The notes beneath the pieces are model-generated. The model worked only from the letters and a program-made list of their open reading frames with translations, was not told the origin of the DNA and did not search any database. Shown here piece by piece: positions 55,528 to 62,685 of a DNA stretch of 64,000 nt. Both the position numbers and the translations under genes were made by a program. Origin of the DNA: Blastocatellia bacterium UBA7656 (GTDB lineage Bacteria > Acidobacteriota > Blastocatellia > UBA7656); assembly GCA_002483445.1 (NCBI GenBank), contig DLHY01000147.1, forward strand, positions 1,948-65,947. Direction: 5' to 3'. How positions within the stretch are numbered: the first letter of the stretch is position 1; each line of letters begins with the position of its first letter.

Positions 55528-55856
55528 ATCGTTACCGCGCGCTGATTAAAAATATCATCAATCGCTATGTAGAAATTTTCAATCGCGATGCAGACCCGGA
55601 TGTTAGCGAACTGGCTATCTTCGATGACGAGCGTGGTCATTATCAATGGCTGTCGCTTGGATGGAAAGATAATAAGCGAGCTTTTTATATTCATCTTTAC
55701 GTCCGCATTCACAACGAAAAAATTTACGTCGAACAAGACTGGACGGAAGACGGCATAGCGACTGCGCTCGTGCGCGAAGGCGTGCCGCATTCGGATATCG
55801 TGCTCGCTTTCCATTCTCCAAAGATGCGACAGTTCACGGACTTCGCCGCTGCGTGA
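55515..55856 (+). CDS. xisI: XisI-family protein
   Basis: 113 aa. Start at 55515 within xisH, with GAGGAGATCGCGCA before it. Family marks: DKLDRYRALIKNIINRYVE, FDDERGHYQWLSLGWKDNKRAFYIHLYVRI (in parts), KIYVEQDWTEDGIATALVREGV and DIVLAFHSP. Translationally coupled with xisH, so the two probably act as a complex. Function unknown beyond the historical link to element excision. Confidence 0.9.
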   Translation: MDKLDRYRALIKNIINRYVEIFNRDADPDVSELAIFDDERGHYQWLSLGWKDNKRAFYIHLYVRIHNEKIYVEQDWTEDGIATALVREGVPHSDIVLAFHSPKMRQFTDFAAA

Positions 55857-55876
55857 AATCAGCACATCGCCTGTAA

Positions 55877-55960
55877 GATGAAGAGCAAAGCGATCTTGTT
55901 GAGTTTTTGAAATCTCTAACGAGCGACGACGCGCAGCAAGGATTCTCAACACATCCATGA
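55877..55960 (+). pseudogene. Displaced copy of the mauG-type 3' end
   Basis: Codons read D E E Q S D L V E F L K S L T S D D A, identical to residues 353-371 of the cytochrome; 51 of 57 bases match and all six changes are at third positions. The frame then diverges (QQGFSTHP) and stops at 55960. No upstream coding sequence of a paralogue is present. Confidence 0.8.
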
Positions 55961-56001
55961 GATGGTATTTCTCAGGCGCAAGCCGAAAGCGCGCAACGCT
56001 C

Positions 56002-56856
56002 TTATCCCAACAACTCTCTCATCCGCGGCTCAAGCAATTTGCGAATCTCCTTATCGTCGAGCGCGTATTCGATGAGCGTCTTGAGATAATTTATCGGATC
56101 GCCGATTGTCAGCCAGCGACCGTCAATCACCGGTTGAGCCACGACGCGCCCGCCCCGACGGATGTATTCGCGCACAGCGTCCGTAAGCCATAGCTCGTTC
56201 GATTTTCCGAGCGGAGTTTCAGAGAGTATATCGATTATCTCAGTCGACAGCAGAAACCTTCCGAACACAGCAAGATTTGATCGCGCAGCTTCGCGGGCAG
56301 GTTTTTCAACAACGTCGGAAAGCTCGCGCTCTTCGCTTCCCTCTTTTATCTCGGCGATGCCGTAGCGCATTACATCTTCCCACGCGACCTCCTGCACTCC
56401 GACGACGAGTGCGCCCGCGCTTTCGTGCTTGTCGATGAGTTGTCGCGTGAAAGGGATTTTCGATTTGATGATGTCGTCGCCATAAGAATAGATGAATCCT
56501 TCGCCAGTCTGAAGGTGCGGGCGCGCGACTATCAAAGGCGTCCCGTTGCCGTAAGGCCCGCGCTGCGGCTCGAAGATCAAATCAACATTTGAAAGCTTAT
56601 CGACGAAGTCATCCAGAACGCTATGCTTTCCGCGCGGAGGCAGATCGCTGAAATCATATTGTCGGTGGATAGGCTTCGCGTTCGACCCCGTGACGACGAT
56701 GATCTTTTTCAACCCTGATTCGATGTATTCATCGATGATGAGTTGAATGGCCGGTTTGTTGATTATCGGCAAAAGCTCTTTCGGATAGCCCAGCGAAACG
56801 GGCAGCATCCTTGTACCCGCGCCCGCCGCTGCAATCACTCCGGTTTCAACCTTCAT
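56002..56856 (-). CDS. galU: UTP-glucose-1-phosphate uridylyltransferase-like protein
   Basis: 284 aa from the ATG at 56856 (GGAGAGAATGGG upstream). Nucleotidyltransferase motifs GVIAAAGAGTRMLPVSLGYPKELLPI, KPAIQLIIDEYIESG (in parts), GNGTPLIVARPHL, YSYGDDII with the metal-binding Asp, and GRWLTIGDPINYLKTLIEYAL. It makes UDP-glucose, or a related sugar nucleotide, for envelope polymers. Last gene of a seven-gene minus-strand cluster with short gaps. Confidence 0.9.
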   Translation of the reverse strand: MKVETGVIAAAGAGTRMLPVSLGYPKELLPIINKPAIQLIIDEYIESGLKKIIVVTGSNAKPIHRQYDFSDLPPRGKHSVLDDFVDKLSNVDLIFEPQRGPYGNGTPLIVARPHLQTGEGFIYSYGDDIIKSKIPFTRQLIDKHESAGALVVGVQEVAWEDVMRYGIAEIKEGSEERELSDVVEKPAREAARSNLAVFGRFLLSTEIIDILSETPLGKSNELWLTDAVREYIRRGGRVVAQPVIDGRWLTIGDPINYLKTLIEYALDDKEIRKLLEPRMRELLG

Positions 56857-56869
56857 CCCATTCTCTCCT

Positions 56870-57364
56870 TCAGCCTCGCACAAGGCGGACGGACAAATAA
56901 AGCACTGCTATCGATAGCAACGTCGCCAGCGCCGCAGCCAGTGAGCCGCTCCTGCGGCCTGGCGCAGAGCCGGGGGACGGATGCTCACGTGCCGCGCGAA
57001 TGCTCGTGATGTCGTGATAGAGCATCAACACTATGATCAATAAAACCAGCGCGAGTTTCCACCCCAGCCACTCGGCGATGAATGGATCGACCTTTTGCGC
57101 ATCGAACGCTTCGCCGCTAAACAACTGCGCCGGGCTTATCGGCGCGGGTCTGAGCCACAGATTGCCCAAGCCCGTAAGGATGAGAATAACCATCGCGCTC
57201 CAGCCCAATCGACGAAAGCGGCGCGCAAGTCCGCGAAGTATCTGCTGCCGCTCATCAGGCGCGTGCGTGAGCGCAAAAGGCACGGCGACCGCAGCCGTAT
57301 ATATCAACCCTCCAACCCAAAGAGCCGCCATCGCGACGTGAATAAAAACATTCAACTGGTACAT
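56870..57364 (-). CDS. CopD/DUF4149-like membrane protein
   Basis: 164 aa with four membrane spans (about 5-27, 52-70, 98-118, 141-160). LNVFIHVAMAALWVGGLIY carries the H and the small residues typical of CopD-like proteins; LALVLLIIVLMLYHDITS holds a second His. It may bind copper or haem. Within the cluster, seven bases after the MFS gene and 13 bases before galU. Confidence 0.68.
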   Translation of the reverse strand: MYQLNVFIHVAMAALWVGGLIYTAAVAVPFALTHAPDERQQILRGLARRFRRLGWSAMVILILTGLGNLWLRPAPISPAQLFSGEAFDAQKVDPFIAEWLGWKLALVLLIIVLMLYHDITSIRAAREHPSPGSAPGRRSGSLAAALATLLSIAVLYLSVRLVRG

Positions 57365-57371
57365 GGATTTC

Positions 57372-58628
57372 CTACGTGCCTTCTCCGCTTCGCTCTTCCA
57401 TCACTGCTCCCGTTTCAACTACATCAACGGGCGCGCTGAGAGTCGCGGCAATGGCGAGCGCAACGAGCATGATAGCCGCGCTCGTCCAGTAAGGCGTTCG
57501 CCCGTAAAGCGGATCAGGGTCGCGGCTCAAAAGAAAGCCGCCCATCGCTGGCCCGATTATTCTTGCAAGGCTGGCCGAGGATGCCATCACGCCAAGCACA
57601 CTTCCCTGATGCGCGGCATCGACGCTCTTCGACGCGATGCCGTTGAGCGTCGGCGTGGCAAGGCTGTTGCCTACGGCGATAGCCGTGTTGACCAATATGA
57701 GAGTTGTGAGTGTCTCGCTCGATGGCATAAAGAACATGCCTGCGGCGAGCAGCGCGATGCCTGATATGGCAAGCGCCTTATCGCCGAAAACTTTTACCAG
57801 TCGACCCATAAGGCCGCCCTGAATGATCGCTCCGAGCAGTCCCAGATAGGCGAAAAGATATCCGTTATGCGTCGCGTCAAAGCCGAACTTGTGATTGGTG
57901 AAAAGGGCAAAGGTCGCCGTCAGCATGGCGAAAGCGATTGTAGCGAAAAAGTATGTCGCCATCACTGCGCGCAGTTGCCATCCGCCGGTCTCTGAAATCA
58001 TTCGCAAAACAGACGGGCGTTGATGCCCGTGGCCGCGTCTTTCGGCTGTCAGGCTTTCAGGCAGAAGGAAATAAAGCGCCGTGGCGTTTGCTGCGGCAAG
58101 AACCGCCGCAAAATAAAATGGCGCGGCGGGCGTGATCTGACTCATCACGCCGCCAATCGCAGGCCCGACGATGAAACCCAGTCCGAAGGCCGCGCCTATC
58201 AGCCCCATACCGCGCGAACGCTCGTCGGGCGGAGTCACGTCGGCGATGTAAGCCTGCGCGGTCGAGATGTTCCCGCCGCTTATTCCATCGATGATGCGCC
58301 CCAGAAACAGCAGCCAGAGCGCGTTTCCAAGCCCCATGATCAGAAAGCCTATCGAAGTCCCTATCAGACTGAAGAGCAGCACCGGCCTTCGACCCACACG
58401 ATCCGAAAGCTTTCCAAGAATGGGAGCGCATAAGAACTGCATCGCGGAGAAGGCTCCGAGCAGCAGCCCTATGACTGTCTCCGAAGCCTGAAACTCTTTG
58501 GCGTAAAGAGGCAGCACAGGGATGACGATGCCGAACCCGACGAGGTCGATGAAGATGGTTATGAATATAATTACCAGCGGGGAACGTTTTCTGGCCGTAT
58601 GATTACGAGTGTCGTTATGGTTCTGCAT
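57372..58628 (-). CDS. MFS drug-efflux transporter (TetA-like)
   Basis: 418 aa, 12 membrane spans. Motifs: D-x-x-G in FIDLVGFGIVIPVLPLYAKEF, motif A GKLSDRVGRRPVLLFSLIG (about 77-95), motif B-like LGRIIDGISGGNISTAQAYIADVTP, and motif C GAAFGLGFIVGPAIGG. Fits the DHA1/TetA group; exports a small hydrophobic compound by proton exchange. Substrate not inferable. In the operon-like cluster. Confidence 0.9.
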   Translation of the reverse strand: MQNHNDTRNHTARKRSPLVIIFITIFIDLVGFGIVIPVLPLYAKEFQASETVIGLLLGAFSAMQFLCAPILGKLSDRVGRRPVLLFSLIGTSIGFLIMGLGNALWLLFLGRIIDGISGGNISTAQAYIADVTPPDERSRGMGLIGAAFGLGFIVGPAIGGVMSQITPAAPFYFAAVLAAANATALYFLLPESLTAERRGHGHQRPSVLRMISETGGWQLRAVMATYFFATIAFAMLTATFALFTNHKFGFDATHNGYLFAYLGLLGAIIQGGLMGRLVKVFGDKALAISGIALLAAGMFFMPSSETLTTLILVNTAIAVGNSLATPTLNGIASKSVDAAHQGSVLGVMASSASLARIIGPAMGGFLLSRDPDPLYGRTPYWTSAAIMLVALAIAATLSAPVDVVETGAVMEERSGEGT

Positions 58629-58637
58629 CGAGGTTTA

Positions 58638-59825
58638 TCAAATGATCTGCCAGGCTCGACGCAACAAATCGCGTTTGAGCGTGACGTAGCTCTGCTCGCC
58701 CATCAAAGCATCGACTAAAGTTTTGCGCACGCCGCGGTGAAATCGCGCGAGGCGAATCATCGCGTCGGTGATGAGATGGCCTAAGAAAGTGCCGTGATAA
58801 AACTGGGGCAGGCGATATGATGCCTGCTCAAGCTCGCGCCCGAACGATGCCCGCCACATTCGCTCATAAGCCGACTCAGCCGCGCCGCCCGTCGCGTGGT
58901 GACTGATCGCTTCCGCCAGAACATCGGCGGATTTGAAAGCGAAGTAGATTCCCTCGCCCGTGATCGGATCGGCGAAACCCGCGGCATCGCCCACAAGCGC
59001 CCAGCCTTCGCCGCTTGCGCGCAACTCGCTCCAGCTTCTTCGATCAAGCGTCGGAATCTTCGCCCCGAAAAAATCCATTCGTTCCGACGCGGGCATAAGT
59101 CCGCCGTAGTAATCGCGAACGAAATCTGAAAGCAGTTGTCGCAGTTCATCCGATGTTCGCTCGCCGAGCTTCGAAGCCACGCCGAAATTCATCACGCCCG
59201 GTCGCGGAAAGGCCCACAGGTAGCCCGTGAAGTTTTTCGGAAATCGGATCAATACTTCATCCTCTTTTTTTTCACTCTGAAAGTCAGTCCCATCCATCGC
59301 GACGTTATAACCGAATGCGAGCGCAAGATCGCTTTGCGGAAAGATGCCTATCAATCGACGACGTGCGAAGCTTGCCGCGCCATCCGCGCCGACTAAAAAC
59401 CGCGCCCGCCACTCCTGCCCGTCCGCAGTCTTCAAAGACCATCCGTCGCTCGTGCGGCTGAAATCTTTCACGCCTGATCGTATGAATCGCGCGCCCGCCG
59501 AAATGGCGCGGTCGAGTATGAGACCATTGAGAACCTTGCGCGAAAAGACAGCGAACGGAGTTTTGAAGTTGACGGTGATTCGTCTTTCAAACGGCGAGAT
59601 CATAGTTATTCGGTTGATGAGCTTGCGCGGGTACCCTGAGCTTTCAAGCAGGAAGGCGAACTCTCTCAACGCGCGAGTGGGGACGCCGCCGCCGCAGGGT
59701 TTTTCCCACGCTCCGCGCGGGTCGAAGAGAATCGTGTCGCGACCGCTTTCGGCAAGACGGGTGGCCAGATGCGCGCCCGCAGGTCCCGCGCCGATGACGG
59801 CGATCTCAGCAAAGTTCTCGCTCAT
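58638..59825 (-). CDS. FAD-dependent oxidoreductase, geranylgeranyl-reductase-like
   Basis: 395 aa from the ATG at 59825. Rossmann motif VIGAGPAGAHLATRLAESG (about 9-27), PCGGGVPTRALREF, the second FAD motif FLVGADGAASFARRRLIG, and GWALVGDAAGFADPITGEGIYFA, all typical of the geranylgeranyl reductase/PHBH-like group. It probably reduces isoprenoid chains of lipids or quinones, or hydroxylates an aromatic. Nine bases before the MFS gene in the cluster. Confidence 0.87.
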   Translation of the reverse strand: MSENFAEIAVIGAGPAGAHLATRLAESGRDTILFDPRGAWEKPCGGGVPTRALREFAFLLESSGYPRKLINRITMISPFERRITVNFKTPFAVFSRKVLNGLILDRAISAGARFIRSGVKDFSRTSDGWSLKTADGQEWRARFLVGADGAASFARRRLIGIFPQSDLALAFGYNVAMDGTDFQSEKKEDEVLIRFPKNFTGYLWAFPRPGVMNFGVASKLGERTSDELRQLLSDFVRDYYGGLMPASERMDFFGAKIPTLDRRSWSELRASGEGWALVGDAAGFADPITGEGIYFAFKSADVLAEAISHHATGGAAESAYERMWRASFGRELEQASYRLPQFYHGTFLGHLITDAMIRLARFHRGVRKTLVDALMGEQSYVTLKRDLLRRAWQII

Positions 59826-59880
59826 ACGCGGACAGTCTAGCGGCGAAACCGAGAGCTTATCAAGTGAAGCGCAAGGTCGC

Positions 59881-60438
59881 TTATCCTGTGGCTTCTTCCG
59901 CTCGCTTTCTAACAACGCGCAAAGCAATACGCCGAATCAATCCGCTGAAAGGTCTTACGCCGAACCAGTAAATGCGAAATCGCTTTCGGCTTTTTGCATC
60001 AAGACACAGTATCCGCGTTTCTGTCGCGAGCAGCGTCGAATTGTCTCCTTCGGATGAAAGGGAAAAATTCCAGACCGCTTTCGCATAAGAAGGCTTATCG
60101 AACTGCCTGAATCCGTCGGCATCGAGTTTCTGAACGCCGCCTGATGGTGTCCAGAAACGGCCAACTATGCCTATCAGCATTTCTTCAGGATGATTTTCGC
60201 CAAGCAGGATGAAGCCGTTGTCGAGGATGGTTTGCATATTTATCGCTGGCCTGACCGTTTTGCGTCGAGAAGAAATCATTTGTGTAATCCCGCGCACTCC
60301 AAACAACGCACGAACGATCAGGGAGTCGCTCAGGTCAAGATTGCGAGTTTCCTTATAGACCCGATCAATCGGCGCGCCGATCCTTATCCGGTGCCGTTCA
60401 ACAAAGTCGAACCGAGGCAGGTAATCGTCAATGAGCAT
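59881..60438 (-). CDS. SRPBCC-like protein
   Basis: 185 aa from the ATG at 60438 (GGAGAAAGAGACATCG upstream). LPRFDFVERHRIRIGAPIDRVY at the start is like the first strand of START/SRPBCC lipid-binding folds, followed by DNGFILLGENHPEEMLIGIVGRFW and NSTLLATETRILCLD. It probably binds a hydrophobic ligand. Between the LanC-like and the reductase genes in the cluster. The family assignment is tentative. Confidence 0.62.
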   Translation of the reverse strand: MLIDDYLPRFDFVERHRIRIGAPIDRVYKETRNLDLSDSLIVRALFGVRGITQMISSRRKTVRPAINMQTILDNGFILLGENHPEEMLIGIVGRFWTPSGGVQKLDADGFRQFDKPSYAKAVWNFSLSSEGDNSTLLATETRILCLDAKSRKRFRIYWFGVRPFSGLIRRIALRVVRKRAEEATG

Positions 60439-60462
60439 CGATGTCTCTTTCTCCAAAACGCA

Positions 60463-61767
60463 TCAAAACGGCGTGTCGGGAAACCGTATCGCTGATTTTT
60501 TTCCGCGCTCGAAATCATAGAGCCTCAGCATCAGCATCCCCATGCCTGACGCGCCCTGCATGAGTCCCGTCTGCGCGACGAGCAGTTCGGGCCTGACGCG
60601 ATGTTCTGCCTGAATCCATCGCGCGCCTTTATCATCGCGAGCGGCGCGCGAAAGAGTCTGAGCCGCGACTCGCTTGCAAAAACCGAGATACTCTCTGTCG
60701 CCTGTCGCCTGATAGAGGTCGAGAAAGAAATCTGCGACCCCCGCAGAGCCGCAACACCGGCTCACATTGTTCCAGAACCCGGCGGTCTGCTTTTCGGGAA
60801 TGCCGCTCTCGATCACTGCCCGCGCGCTCCTTTTCACCCACTCCATCCACTGACCATCGCCGGTCGCTTTATAGAGGCGATAAAACAATCGCGCAGTTCC
60901 CACAGGCCCGTGACACCATCCCAGATAGAAAAGCTCTCGGCCTTGAGGCTCGTTATGAAAAACCATGCAGACATCGCCATCCGTCTTTGCGACCGACAGC
61001 AGATACTTCGCGCCCCCAAGCGCGGCGTCGAGAAACGTTTTCTCTTTGGTCTCCTCGTAGAGCGTGGCGAGGAAATAAGCGATGCCTGCCGTCCCGTGCG
61101 AAAAGTTCGGCATCAGTCTCGGAAACCGCGGCGTCATCGCCCACTTCAGCCCTGTTGCTTCTTCACGCGCAAGCTCGATGAGTCGAAGTCCCGCGAGTCT
61201 TGCGGTTTCTCGAAACTCAGTTTTTTTGAATTCCTTCGCGGCATAGAGCAGAAACAACGCGGTGCCTGCGCTGCCGCTGATTATGTCTGTCGTGTCGCTC
61301 CATTCCACACCGCTGCCTGCTTTCACGGCGCGGCTTCGAATCAACTCGGCGCAACGAAGCGCGCCCGCGCGATACCGCGCGTCGCCCGTCGCTCTATATA
61401 CTTCGCAGAGCGTGAAACCTATCCCCGCAAGACCTGTGTACAATCCGTTTTCTTTTTCATCCGTAATCGAAGCCATCAGATAATCAGCGCCCGCGCGGGC
61501 ATCCGTGAGAAACGAACGGTCGGCGGTCGCGCGAGAGACTTCTATGAAAAACAACATAACGCCGGGAGTGCCGCTGTAGAGAGTGGTATTGACGGATTTC
61601 GGATCAGCGGGATCAGAGGGCCAGGCCAATCCCTTCTCTGTTTTGACAGCAGACGAGCGAATCCACTTTGCCGTCTCCCTGGCAGTCTGGAGATAGAGGT
61701 TATCACTTGCGCTTGCGACCGGTTGCAGCGCCGCCAGCAACAACAACGCGGCTGTCAGTTGTTTCAT
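60463..61767 (-). CDS. Exported LanC-like protein
   Basis: 434 aa. Signal peptide about 1-20 (MKQLTAALLLLAALQPVASA). The body is an alpha-toroid with seven G-x-x-G repeats: YSGTPGVMLF, YTGLAGIGF, ISGSAGTALF, SHGTAGIAYF, CHGPVGTARLF, CCGSAGVADFF, MQGASGMGML. LanC zinc positions appear as C285-H286 (GWCHG) and C338-C339 (RCCGSAG), so the His lies in the first site rather than the second. LanC enzymes add Cys thiols to dehydrated peptides in the cytoplasm; here export argues for another role. No lanthipeptide precursor or LanB is adjacent. Confidence 0.8.
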   Translation of the reverse strand: MKQLTAALLLLAALQPVASASDNLYLQTARETAKWIRSSAVKTEKGLAWPSDPADPKSVNTTLYSGTPGVMLFFIEVSRATADRSFLTDARAGADYLMASITDEKENGLYTGLAGIGFTLCEVYRATGDARYRAGALRCAELIRSRAVKAGSGVEWSDTTDIISGSAGTALFLLYAAKEFKKTEFRETARLAGLRLIELAREEATGLKWAMTPRFPRLMPNFSHGTAGIAYFLATLYEETKEKTFLDAALGGAKYLLSVAKTDGDVCMVFHNEPQGRELFYLGWCHGPVGTARLFYRLYKATGDGQWMEWVKRSARAVIESGIPEKQTAGFWNNVSRCCGSAGVADFFLDLYQATGDREYLGFCKRVAAQTLSRAARDDKGARWIQAEHRVRPELLVAQTGLMQGASGMGMLMLRLYDFERGKKSAIRFPDTPF

Positions 61768-62494
61768 GCTTTCCTTCTCCTTGAATGGATTGCTGCGCTC
61801 GCTGTCGTGTCTGGAGGAAAGAAACGAATGAGTAGCAAAAAAGTGTCGTCCCTGTTATTTCAAGGCTTTCTTCTATGAACCCCTCGACATCTTTCGACAT
61901 CGATATGCCGAGCGAGTTTGTTTCGCTCCATTCGGCGAGCAGCGCCAGCACCCAGCAGGCAATGGCCGCCAGAGTCAGGATGAGCGGTTTCTTTTCTCTG
62001 GCGAGCATCACAGAAAAAAAGAATATCATTCCTACGATCAGCGCCACGATCAAGGGCAGGAGCATCGGGACCCAGGCTCCCGGCCCCAGCGATACGTCCA
62101 GACCCTTCGACTTCAGATAGGAAGGGATGTTCTCATGAATCTGCCCGATTTCATCAGCAGAAATCGCGAAGAAAAAAACTCCCGCCGCAAGCCATCCGAA
62201 TTTGATCAATCGGGGGAATCTGTAAATTGAAAATTCGATCTTACTGATCATCCAGGCAAGCGATCCAGCCAGAAAGAGCAGCATACTCGAATACCACGTG
62301 GCAACGACGCCCTCTCTTTGCAGATCGAGTTCGAACTTTATGAAATCGATGAGCGAATCGCTCTGTATGCCGCGTTCGAACGAGAGTTGAGAAACCAGAA
62401 AAGGGCAGTTCATCACTATCAACAACAGGTTGATTCCGACTATAAGGATAAAAAGATTGCGAAGCTGACGCTCAGTCAGTCGTATCTGCAACAA
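61703..62494 (-). CDS. Polytopic membrane protein, unknown
   Basis: 263 aa with about six membrane spans (LFILIVGINLLLIVM; VVATWYSSMLLFLAGSL; FGWLAAGVFFFAISADE; WVPMLLPLIVALIVGMIFFF; LTLAAIACWVLALLA; GTTLFCYSFVSFL). Conserved-looking ADEIGQIHE and AEWSETN in the loops. The start is uncertain: 62494 is a TTG. The C-terminal tail overlaps the LanC-like gene by 65 bases, so the two are probably coupled. First gene of the cluster. Confidence 0.65.
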   Translation of the reverse strand: MLQIRLTERQLRNLFILIVGINLLLIVMNCPFLVSQLSFERGIQSDSLIDFIKFELDLQREGVVATWYSSMLLFLAGSLAWMISKIEFSIYRFPRLIKFGWLAAGVFFFAISADEIGQIHENIPSYLKSKGLDVSLGPGAWVPMLLPLIVALIVGMIFFFSVMLAREKKPLILTLAAIACWVLALLAEWSETNSLGISMSKDVEGFIEESLEITGTTLFCYSFVSFLQTRQRAQQSIQGEGKHETTDSRVVVAGGAATGRKRK

Positions 62495-62645
62495 ATTTTT
62501 GGTCCCACCTTCAGAGCCAGGATTGGCCGACCGGGGCTGAACGAATCAGGCAAAATGTCGACCGGCAGGTGAAAAGTTTTATAACAGATTTTTCTGAAAT
62601 GCCAGTTGGCGGGTGAATTTCGCGCGGCAGGATGAAAAGAAAAGT

Positions 62646-62682
62646 CAGAGGCAGGCGCATCTCAGAGGTGCGCCTGCCTCTG
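62646..62682 (-). terminator. Rho-independent terminator of the vWA gene
   Basis: CAGAGGCAGGCGCA and TGCGCCTGCCTCTG form a 14-bp stem; on the minus strand it is followed by ACTTTTCTTTTC, directly after the stop at 62686. Confidence 0.8.
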
Positions 62683-62685
62683 TAC

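Larger units (their letters stand above)
55069..55876. mobile_element. xisH-xisI cassette inserted at the 3' end of the mauG-type gene
   Basis: The stretch between the end of the cytochrome gene and the displaced copy of its 3' end contains only a promoter and the xisH-xisI pair. Repeat-to-repeat distance is 886 bases, close to the 943 bases at typA. No integrase gene is present. The same three-part layout (gene, cargo, synonymous copy of the gene's end) occurs at both sites. A tandem paralogue reduced to its tail is the main alternative. Confidence 0.55.

Noticed and set aside
60463..61767. Lanthipeptide biosynthesis cluster
   Set aside because: Only a LanC-like gene is present, apparently exported; no precursor peptide, dehydratase or lanthipeptide exporter lies nearby.
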